From the NCBI GenBank assembly GCA_002633005.1, contig NMRA01001122.1, forward strand, positions 12,016 to 53,000: DNA of 40,985 nt. The letters are read 5' to 3'. The DNA comes from Phoronis australis. Taxonomy: Eukaryota > Phoronida > Phoronidae. This document shows positions 10,701 through 22,700 of the stretch, piece after piece. Position 1 is the first letter of the stretch. Each line of letters starts with the position of its first letter. A program made the translations under genes and the position numbers. The notes under the pieces were generated by a model, which was given only the letters and a program-made list of their open reading frames with translations, was not told the origin of the DNA and ran no database searches.

Positions 10701-13700
10701 ACGGCTTATGGATCACCCTGATCCCAACTCCTGGAAACCTCGAACCTATATAATAAACTCTATGCATAGGGCATGCTGAATTGTGCTTACGTGCTTTTCC
10801 TGCAATGAGTGTTGCTCTGATTGGTTCCGGAAAGGTGTGAAGGAAGTGATGAATGAGACAATCGAGAAATCATCTGTAAATAGGCTTGATGGTCTGCGTT
10901 TCAACTTACCTCACATCTGGGACTGGGTCGTAGGGCCCTTTCCGTGTGTGAATAACACAGCATGTCATTCAGTCAGCACATGAAACCAAAAGCTCTCACG
11001 AATGCGACATCAACGACAACCAAGACAACGCCGATGACGCTGGTATTGACAACAACAACGATGCCGTCAGCAATTTAATGATGCATACCGCAGTGCATTT
11101 ACAGAGACAAGGCTGCCGATCAACGAAGTCGCAGTCAGTGACAGCGACGCCGCCTACACCGACGATGACAATGGCTATAATTCCGCCATTGCCGACGACA
11201 GCAACGCTCCGCGAGCCGACAAAAGTTCCGAACCAGGTAACAACATTGATGGTGTTAACACTGAATCCAATGACGTACAATGACGAAAGCTACAGAGACG
11301 CCGGCACTGCCATGGAAACAACGTGAATAACACTGATGAGATGAGAGCGCATCTGGCGTCCATATAAATAAGCCATTGTCACTCCAGACGACCGTTCGGC
11401 AATCAAGGTGCCGATAACAACGACCTTGAAGCAAACGACACCAATGCCAAAGGCGGCGCCGTTGGAAACCATACCTCACCGGTGCACCCCCCCCTTGAAA
11501 ATTGGATGTCACACACGATGACGTGATAGTTCCAAAATTTTAAAACCATTACTGTTTTTAGCCACTTACACGGACTTTCCAGGGTTTTAAAATGCGATGA
11601 TAAGTAAAATTACATGTAGCACAGACTGCGTACACCTGTACGGCACAGAATACCAGCTCATCTGTTTATCAGATAAATTGAGCTACCTACAGCCAGCATG
11701 TCCCAGCTTCACCTGAGAGCTTGCAACTATTACAACAGCTTATTTCATAGCTCTTTAACATAATTACCGCAACAGTCCCCTCTGTTTAATACTGTTACAT
11801 AGGAGATTGAGTGCGTAGCTGACAGATCCACTCTCCACCAGGGGTCCTTCTCACCAGCCGTATATGTACAGTAAGAGTAGTGTGTAGATAAATATCTATC
11901 CACAGCTTTTGAAGACACGTAGTATTCATATGTAGAGGACTGCTCAGTTGGCTTTCCAAAAGCAACATTCACTACTGTAACAGAATCCAGACGCTTTGAA
12001 CTGTCATGCGTGTCCATGACTCCTTGATGGAGCAGGAGTATACATGTAATATTGGAAGTCTGTTCAAGTGGCTTAGTAGAATAACTCTCTACCCCTACTT
12101 CCTCGTTGTTCACCTCAAACAGCTCGAAACTCACCAAAGAGGAAAGAACAAATTTGTTCGAACAAACATAGCCTGATGGTGTCCTCCTGAAAGTAGTTCT
12201 ATGGTCATTGGTCCCTCAAGACCAGTTTGTAGTTTACAAGAGCACTAGATAAGAGAGACATTTCTTCTCTTGCTAAAATTGGGTCTCATGCATCTAACGA
12301 ATTCCGTTGTGTACTTGTCAATAATACAATATTGAAGGTTAGTGGTAACCCTTTACAAAACAACAAGACTACAAAACTACAAAAAGTTTAAGCAATACAA
12401 ACAATAAAGTGTAATAAAATATGTAAATACAGATAAAAGTAAGACCGCACTATTTACAAATAGCGCAGACAATAATGAAAGATCTCTAGGGAGCGACATT
12501 TGGCAAAACTTATAGATAGACGACGGTGGTGATGACAGCTATGATGATGATAATGATGACGATGATGATGACGATGGTGATGATGATGGCAAAAATTATT
12601 ATAAGGACAGCCTTGTAAATTAATACTTGCAAAAGTTAATGAAACACGATGATGATGGGGACGATGGCGGTGGTGGTGGTAATGGCGGTGGTGGTGGTGA
12701 TGATAATGACAACGATGATGATGGTGGTGTGGTGACGATGATGATGATAGTGGCGGTGGTGGTGATGATGGTGGTGGTGGTGATGATGGTGGTGGTGGTG
12801 GTGGTGGTGATGATGACGGTGGTGGAGATGGTGGTGGTGGTGCTGATTATGATGACGATGATGATGATGGTGGTGGTGGTGATGATGGTGATAAATGGAA
12901 ACATACACATTTTGAAAACGAATGACAACGTTTTTATAATAATCTCTGGCATTATAATTAAATAACATATGTAGCCTGTGTGTAAATGGTGNGGTGGTGG
13001 TGATGATGATGGTGGTGGTGGTGATGATGGGGGTGGTGGTTGTGGTGATTCGGGGGAGGCATGAGAATTCTGTATAGTAGCGAAAATTATTGCGAATGAT
13101 TTCAAAATATTCAAAATTTTCATAATAAATGCAAAATTATTCCATGAACCAAACATACCCTTCTCAATTATGGCTTGTATGGCTGGAATTCGCTTTACAA
13201 CGCTCTTTGGCACCGTGTGCGCTCCGCCACTCGTGAGCGAGCCATCATAAAGTCCGGCGGTAAATAAGGTGCCCGGGCTCACGTGACGACAGCACTTGTG
13301 TTCGTCGTCTTTGACACGAATCACAGTATTAGTAGTGGCACTATTGTAGTGATAACCTATGACGTCTCCTTTTTTCACTTCTACAATAGTGGTGATGCCA
13401 ATGTCTTGTTCACCTAGTAAAATTTTCTGTTTGTTACTAAAGTGATACCTCATCATTAAATAAACAAACAATAGCTGTAGTAAAATTTCTTCGTGCTTCT
13501 CAACACATTTTTCCAGACAGTCACCCGTGTCCGCTGACTAACATTTAGCAACAATGACATTCTTAGAACAAACGTACCAAAAACCTTGTTTTGTGTACAG
13601 TGCCTGAGTTAAACAGTCAAAATTCCAAGCTCTGTAGTTTTAATATTTTTAATTAGTTGTCTAAATGCTGATTCATTTCAATACAATTGTCGACAAATGC

Positions 13701-16700
13701 CTTACATCATATAATAATCTTTTTAAAATGTATTCATACTCAATCAAGAACAACGTCAACTCGGAAGTCACTGTCACGAAGGGCAGTCAGTAACAACTTT
13801 GGGCGTGATCGTGATGGTGTTAGCAAATATGATGGGGGTGATAACGCTTGTGATGATGGTCAGTATACATGTATGTCTATCGGAAATTCAGCAGAAAATG
13901 CACAACATGACTTTAGAGTATGGGAATGAAACTTGCTCGCATGTAAAAATCGTATACACAAGCTGTAAGTGTTAAGAACTTATTGATGTTTGCACTAAGT
14001 GACATTTGACCAATAAAATATGATTATATACGTTTTTTTTCAATTAAAGTCTTCCGGTACATTTGTAATATAAAATTTATACAAGGAGAGCGAGTCGTTC
14101 AAGAAATATCAAGGTCTGAAGAGGTCGGAAAATATGAACTAGAACTAGAATATTACTGTCAATGAAGGCAACAACTCCAGTGACGGATTTAGAGGGGGGC
14201 CAAGGGAGCCATCCCCCCTCTAAAACTCTCTCAGATTCCATTTGACAGTTTGGGGGTGCGAATGTCTGACGGGAAAAGTCCTGGCTAAAAATCTGCCCTG
14301 GTCCCCTAACTAAAAATCCTGGATCCGACCCTGAACTCTGTGCATGATCGTAATGACAACGGTGATAATACATGTATGTATGCTGCTGGTGATCATGTTT
14401 GTGGTGATCAGTGTATGTCTACTTTGTGACATTTGGAGTTTTTACATTAGAAGTGAATTATGTTAATCACACATAGTATTTGGAATATTATGCGGAGTGC
14501 TGAAAACCGCAGACGTCTAGTTGTCAACGGGGCACAATGCAGGTTGAATGATAAAGTCGAATGTTCAGGAGAAAATGCACCTAATGACCCGATATGTGCA
14601 ACAAATGGGCTGGGATTTAAACTTGTTTGGATGCACAAATCGTTCACTTAAATTTGCATTGTCTAGTTCTCGTTATTTGTGTCAGACATAATTCCGTGCA
14701 AACAAAACGTAAACAAACTCCACGACAAAGCTACACACTTGACGAAATTCGAATTCACCAAGTAAAACCAAAAAATGACAACAAGCAACGTACGAAGAAA
14801 AATTTCATTTCGCCAAGTATGAGACAAACTCGCTGGGCGGCAAAACGGCACACTTTGTTTTCACCAAGGATGGAAACCGTAGAACAACAATAATCTGCGC
14901 TGGTACGAACAAAGTATTAAAACAAAAACCGTAGAACTCAAGTCCTCTACACTGGTACGCGTAGATTAACAAGCACTGTACACAGTACTTGATGACTACA
15001 AAGTATAATGCGATACGTTTTCCCAGGCACTCAAACATAAACTCTGGGGCTCTATCAAGTTTTCAGTGATTTTCGAATAAAATGAACGTAGGAGTCAACC
15101 ACTGTTGCAACTTTATATTTCGCATTCTTTGAAAAGCGAATTTTCTCAAATTCAAAGTATTGAAAAAACATTTTAATAGATCGACGCAAGGCAAGCATTT
15201 CGGCAATATATGTGACATTTACCAAAGGATAACAGGAAATGTTTTATCTTGTGAAATTTACTTGATCCTCAAGCCCATTGTTAAATAATAAATCGACGTA
15301 TTGATTTATACAATAGAACAAAGTGGACAAATTCCTCACATGTACACCACGAGGGCAAAGGAACAATTGTCTCTGGAATCTTCCCCTGCGAAAAATACAC
15401 ATTTGGGAAATGGTACCCTGATATTCAAAAGAAAGACAGTACTTAATATAACTCTGTGTCACACAAATTTGTAACCTATTCAATTTTGAATCATCTATAA
15501 ATTTCACAGTGTTGGGCTGTACTACACCATTCACCAGTAAAAATACATTCCAAACTGCCTCTCATCTCATTTCGAATTTAATTTCCACCCTACAATTGGT
15601 TAACAAAATGCTAGACCAGAAGCAAGTGCTATTACAAAAGAGAGCACGTGATCCTCCTGCAATATATTAATACAAGAGGATCACGTGGCATCTTACGAAT
15701 ATTTGTGTGATTTATATTTTTCTTTGCTTTGCAATACAAATCACGTGTTTACAAGATATCACCATGCATAAGTTAAGACGCACTTATGCCAGCGCTCTAC
15801 TCTTTGTACTCAAACTCGAACTGGCAATTGTTTTTCCAGTATTCGAAGGAGTGTGCGAGTATCTTTGGTCATCCCTTTTAGTGAACAATATTACAACTAT
15901 CGTTCGTTGCTATAATCTATGGTGAACTCACGATCAGTGCATATTATTCTTTACTCGCGCACATTGTGGTTTACGCATACGAGTTTCTGGGCCAAATTTG
16001 CACTTGACAACTGTGATTGACTTAGTGCAAAATAATTCTGATATATGTCTGACATAACTTGATTTATGTGAGACATAATTCCGATTTCTACCAGGCATAA
16101 ATCAAGTCCATATTTTTTTTCAATGAACAATAATGACAATTAAAAATGTAATTGGTCAAAAAGAGGAGCTCGTGATGAAGATAAAATGATAGAGTAAAGA
16201 TTAAGCCTGTGAGTAAAGAACGGTATAATACGCAAAAGATTAAGTTGAGTCCCTGTTTGGGTCTGCTTCGTGGCATCGGGACAGGAGAGAAGCATCAGTG
16301 AAACGCAAATTATCACAGCCCTGGACGTCTTATAGATAAGAGGTTCAAGTAAACTTAACCTACCATAATTTGGTGTCAGGAGTGGTATTTGCAGCAACGC
16401 CTACTATAGTGTTCGAGCTTCAGCAAATAAATGCGTTGGCCCAGCAGACCAGTTACTTGAATATGAGCCCACATCCACATGGGCCTATATATGTAGGTTT
16501 ACTGCCCGGCCACGAATCAAATGGCACCGGCTCACCGGGCCAGCGTGTATTTCGAATGCTGACGCCTACCCTCCCACAAGATTGCATCTCCATAGTAGTA
16601 AAACACGAAGTGAAAACCTAGGGTACCTTGATTTGCTACAGTCAGCTGCGTTTTGTGAATCAATGTCCATTGATCTGGTTCTTTTGACAGCCGCCAGATG

Positions 16701-19700
16701 TCAGCCCACACCGTACCAGCACGTTTGGCATTAAACTTCCAACCAGTCAAAACAGCATCCGATGTTATGCGGAGGTCGGGAAATATTGATAAATTAGGAC
16801 CTTCGGTCGACATCTCATCAACGTCAGTAGGGCCACCGACATGACCTAAAACATCATGTTTAAAGAATATTTGAATAATTAAGTCTTAGTACCTACGTAA
16901 CAATGCGCTAAAACCCATTAGTGTTCCGCCGAGCTATGTCGCGTGTTCCAGGGGCCGAGATGTAATCTTTCTACTCTAAATCGAATTTGAAATTATTGTG
17001 GCATTTCTGTTCCGTTTTGTGCAAACTCAAGATAAGTACTTGTTCAGGGGTGGATCCAGGATTTTGAATTGGGGGGTCAGGGCACAGGAATAACCAGAAT
17101 TTCGCTTCATGCGTGCGCCCAGACACAAATGTAGGGATGTAGGGGATCTTGAATTTTTGGGTTTATTACTAAAAAAAAAACAAACGGGGTTTGTTCAAGG
17201 ACTACGCATTGTGCATTCGCCCCCGACCCCTCTGGGTGCTAGTCAGCAATTTGCACCCCGAAATGCCAAATGGAATCTGGGAGAATTTAAAGGGGGTCAT
17301 GGCCCTTGCCCCCAGTAAATCCGTCACAGCTGTTATTCTGCGCTCGAGTAAATTGTGGTTTATGTAAATGAGTTTCTAGTTATTTTGGCATTCGAGGACC
17401 CCTAGATTTGAGCTTTTAGCCTCAATGATATGGTCATTAAGTGCAAACTAGGACTCAATTTCAGTTCGCACAAAATTGGAACAGAAAATACCACAAATTA
17501 ATCTCAGGTCAGTAAAAATTAGAGCTTTATTCACGTGCCAAATCACATATACATGTACCTTGTATATGTATTACTGGTCTATGAAATCTTACGGTTGTCA
17601 CGGGTTCGCACTTCAGAAATAAATAATCAGACCAGCGACTGCAGTTCAATCATATATCGTACTTATCCCAACGGTACAGTCACACTTCACAAACTCCGAT
17701 TCAGGACTCGCTCAAACCACGAGGTTTCCAGAGAACCCGCGTATCAATAATTAGCCAACAAATACCTTCAGGTAGGTGTCTCAATGGACATCAGAATATA
17801 AAGTGAATCGTGCTAACGGGCGAGAGTCCATCCCGCCACACGGTTTTATATTCCTTGCTTATTCTTTTACGGTACATTTCAATTAATTGGTTGACTTTGA
17901 ATTGCAAATACGTTAACGTCTTCCTTTTCGTAACAAGCATGCTATTACATCTTAGTCATATGGTTTTCTAACCGTGCGGTTTCCCTTGTATCAATAGTCT
18001 CTGTAAATACATTTAATTTACGTTTTTAAATAAACTTGCGTTGTATTTCATTTCATTGTACATGTACTTGTTTCTGTTGTCATCTATATTGTTCTTCTTA
18101 TTTGTTAATATCTATTTAACATGCGCGCACCCAGGGGGGGGGGCTCGGGGGGCTCGAAAAAAGGTCCGCCTCAGAGAAACAAAAAGTGAGACAAAAGTCC
18201 ACTAAACAAGCACAAACGCGTGCAATTCACGGTGGTGTCCCGTTTTTTTTATTTTTTTTCCTAGTTCGCCCCTTTTTTCTTACCAAAAGGTCCACATGGT
18301 CAGGAACTCGAGCCCCCACGTTTTGAATGCTGGGCGCGCGCATGCTTATTTATTGTTACTCGGTGGTCAGCTAGTAGCGGCCCGTGCCTTTCCTGGCCAT
18401 CCAGTCACATCACAATGCAGGTTTTTATATGATTTAAAAAATAAAAGTTTCTCTCTATCTTTCTTGATTTTATTCAAAAGTATATATGCGATTTAATTCG
18501 GCGATTTAATAGGGGTTTTCATTGGGATGCACCTTCACACAGGCACCCACGTAGACCTAAATGGCTAGAGAACTGGATAGGTTTGAAGTCTTCTCTCGCC
18601 TTCCAGAAATAGATTGACTTGCATGCTTATTTACTTTTTATCCAGTTTAAGTGTTAGCTAAAATTATCATTCAAACGGCAATGTTTAGGTGTTTTGTCTA
18701 GTAAGGGTCTGCCCTTCTCACTTTTCTCACACAACTTCAAAAGATGTTGGAAAAGCCCAGAACTTGGCAGTTTCAATTGCTAACATGTGCAGTTTTAACG
18801 TATCTTTGTTTTTCAAAATACTACGGGATACTTGGGCATCGCGTATGAACTCTGAAATTAAACATATACCCTGCACAGTGAGCTTGCGTGTAAGGTCACG
18901 AACTGGTAAGTCGACAGCAGGCATAAATGCAGTGTATGACTTCGCATTTATAAGACATTTCGTGGTTTAAATGTCCAGCACACGTACTATTTGCTCTCAA
19001 CTGTTTCTTGTCCCACTTCACCAATCAAAATATGTGACAATATAATATTTCATTCTAAAAGGTCACTCTTATTGATTTAGCGCGATTAACTTAAGACTTC
19101 GATTGGTCCAAGGATTTACATCAATGGACAACAAACCTGCGCTTTCTGTAAAATGACGATACAAAATTCATCGGAAATAGTATTTACCCACGGCCGGCTG
19201 CCTAATTTCCGTCTCGCAAGTAGTTCTGACTTCCGTTTGACAATGTTGGGAGCCATTAGATGGTAAAACGTTCTACAGATACAGATGGAATTGGTTGGAA
19301 AAAAGTTTTCGGTGATAACAAAACTAAACGTCCTTGGTTTGTACCTCCTAAGCAAGGTACAATCCATAGAAGGAATTAACACAGGAACAAACAGCGCAAC
19401 CTCAGCCACGCGAGATCGAATTTGGCATTCGCTCCTAGAGTTCACAAAGTGCCAGTTCTTCACAAATCTGCAATCTGAGCAAGGGACACGATAAGCGTCG
19501 AATTTATAACGTTAATGGACCCAAAATGAAAAGATGTTTTGAACATGGTGTAAAGCAAAATGTTCAGGATATAAACACCCGTTCATTGCATCGTACTTAC
19601 CCGTAAAGAGACTGTACACCTCCACCTCACACAAAACGAGATGAAGATCCTTTTGATGTATAATAAGATATCTTCCGTATACAGTTTTATTGCAAAAGAG

Positions 19701-22700
19701 GTCCTCTGTTACACCAGCACCAATAATTCCAGGGTAGTGATAACATAGGGGGTCACTAGTTGACCATTTCCCGTTGCTGGATACACGGACAAAGATGTCG
19801 AAGGTCGATTTATCTGGAAGACATTTACAACATTAGTCGCACTGTGCTCCATTGAAATTGGAACCCCGGTGTAAAACACATATCCTGGAGCCGCCCCTTC
19901 AAAACAGCTAACCAACCCGAAAAAACATGAACCGCAACCTTTAAAACAGGAACCCAGAGGAAGGGACATTATACTCGGCGACCAAAACACCACTCCTGCA
20001 CTTTCTGCCAAACATTGCTTGTCTCTAGAAAGTAGTACTTAGTACCTTTAAACAGTACACACCATGGATTTTTGCACATTTTGAATTACCGGTGGCCACA
20101 GACTAAGTGTATGACGTAAAATTTAGCTAAACCCGTGTTTATTTTGTGTAATTAGCTCGAAATTTTGATTTTTCTTTCAATTTTGCCAATTTTCCATTTC
20201 CCGCCATGTGACGTCATGGATTGAACACAAGAGATCAGTGACTAGCATTGAACCATGGCGCAGAGCAGGGAATTTGAAAGCGACTACGATTATGAGCAAG
20301 AATTGAACGAATACTATGAAGAAACGTACGGGAATAGTGGCCAGGATGAGGAAATGGAAATTTTTAATATTACAATTTCACAGAACATTTATTAGATGAT
20401 AACTTGAATATTAGCTAAGAAAGCTGAATGCAATGTAAAATTATTAAGCTAAAAATAAAACTATTAACAAAAAGTAACTGAATATTACTCTACATTGCGC
20501 AAGTGTATTTTTACGAAAGTTGCGTCGTGTGGTTGAAAGTTTTCGACACGTCGAGTTTTTTAGCGGTTCACGTGAGAAAACAAATCCTACGCTCTTCTCA
20601 GGTTTATGACATTGGAAAAAACCTCTTGGGATTTTTGTCAAAGTCCCTCGGCAAGACTCGGGATTTTGAAAAAATTTCTTCTAAGAGGTTTTACCCATAT
20701 AATAAATCTGAGATTCGAGTAGGATACTCTAATATAAGAGAGTTTTAAACAACATTATGAACCATTGGAGTTCTACCGTTATTCTGCTGCTAAAGTTGTG
20801 GTGCGATTTTTGGGAAGGCGCCATAAAATATTGCGTCATCTATTGGCCAGTTTTCATTTTGCACAATTCTTCAATCAACTAGTCTTCTTCCGCAAGACTG
20901 CGTACATGTCACAAAAATTATCAGGATTGGTTTCATTTCGTTACAAGTTTTTAGTATTTTAATACCACCAAACCGAATTTCAGAACAAATTTTGCAATAG
21001 CGACCCGTTAAAAAGAGAGAATTCAATCAATTCACAAATTCCGATTTCAAATTCCGTTTTAATGATCCATGAGGCGTTGAAGGGTAGGAACGGTGAAGGC
21101 CTTTTGAGTGAATAATTCTCGCGGTCCATTTCAAAATCCGGAAATTGATTGTGCCGGAAATAATGTACTCTCGACAAGTAAATCGACGAACACTAATTGC
21201 GGCTAATTGTAAAGATATTTAAAGGAATTAATAAACAATGGCACTCAAAAGTTGATTTTTTTCATTTTCGATAATATCTTTGGAGAAACTATAAAATAAT
21301 CTGAAATTATCTGAATATTCACCGAGATAACAACGTGTTGAGAGTATAGATTATATTGAAATTCGCCCACAGGCAAGTTGCACGAGTATTACCGATAAAA
21401 ATAAAACAACAAAGTCAATATCATACAGGTTAGTTTGATTATTAACAATTTTTAAGAAACAAATGCAGACAACAACTGTAAAGTACTTAAATATTCTTTG
21501 ACTCACAGTTTGAGGCTACGGATATCTTCTCGGAAAATTCAAAAAAGTTGTCCGGGTTTCCTTTCTGATCCCTAGTGTTCCTGTTTTAAAGGTCGATTTC
21601 CGTGTTTTTCGGGCTGGTTAGCTGTTTTGAATGTGCAGGGTCTGCTTTCGATTCCAGGGTATCTGTTTTACACCAGGATTCCAATTTTGATGGAACACCC
21701 AGAGTCGAATACCAAACAGATATTAGCTGCTTTTTAAACCCAAAATCTTTGTCATAAAGAAAGGTTCTGTTACCATTATAAAACGCCAAATGTTTAGAAC
21801 AAGATTGACAATTCCTCACAAAGTCGGTGCAAACTCGTCTTGCGTGTCTAACGTTTCTGGTGAGAACAATCCCGCTATGAGTTTGAGAATCACCGTGCAG
21901 AGTCTGTAATGGTCGGTTCCGCCCCTTCGTTTTATGCCATACCCGTATAATTGTGATTTTGGTTAAAAGTCCGACTCACCACCAGTCGCAAAGCCGGCTA
22001 CGACACTTCTATGAATGACTTTGACTGTGAAATATCTAACGCAAATGTTAACGAAGAATGTATTTTCAAGATTGACAGAACGAGGATTGGTTGAAATCAT
22101 CAAACAGGGCTTAGTGTCCTTTTAATTTTCAACACATCCAGAATGTTACAGAATGTACAGGGTGTTCTGAAAATTAGAGAACTCCAGTGGAATTTTGTTT
22201 CAGTACACCATCATGCTGCTTCGACCTCACAGACAAGGCTACCCGTCCTATTAAGACCACTTTGGTGAATTCCTCCATGCAATCACACGGACCACAGTTT
22301 GAACCAAGTTGACAACAGTGCCTAATCTTGTTACAGTAATTCCAGGTACAGGCAATGGCCAAACTCTGAAGAGGAGACGTTGTCACGCAATATCTCAAGA
22401 AACTGTTCATCCGTGGCTAAGGTACGCACCTTTCCTTACTGCTAACCAGGTTATCATGCAACTGAGACCTCACTCCATATCCCCACTACGTATATATTAA
22501 AACATACATTGTGAGAATGGCATTGCGGGGGAACTGTGTCGGATTAAGGCTTCGGTCCCCGGTTGCATGAAACAGTCCCAAAAAGGGACTCAACTACGTT
22601 CCCTAAGTCTGTGTATTTGTGGACTTGTGAAAATCCTGATTGTCCTTTGTTATGCTGTTTGAATCTCATTACTAAGTCAATTTTGGCTTTGATACTAATC

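Larger units (their letters stand above)
7733..11767. other. Intron 8 (within FTP3): repeats and a Penelope relic
   Basis: It separates the two halves of FTP3. It contains a GAC-rich eroded tract (8100-8330), a degenerate long-period repeat (about 8.8-10.3 kb), a Penelope-like remnant (10.4-10.8 kb) and a second GAC-rich tract (11.0-11.5 kb). No host exon is evident. Confidence 0.6.
16846..19600. other. Intron 5 (FTP2 to beta module)
   Basis: It contains MITE B copy 2 and the 18120 MITE. Otherwise it is AT-rich. A minus frame at 18727-18924 (PAVDLPVRDLTRKLTVQ) is protein-like but unidentified. No host exon is supported. Confidence 0.5.

Noticed and set aside
12627-12968. Poly-Val/Met plus ORF and poly-His minus ORF
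   Set aside because: Both are translations of the trinucleotide satellite and carry no other coding evidence.
12620-13471. 283-codon minus ORF treated as one protein
   Set aside because: Only 13413-13159 is coding, as shown by splice sites and the FTP3 join. The rest translates the GAT/GGT satellite and includes an N.
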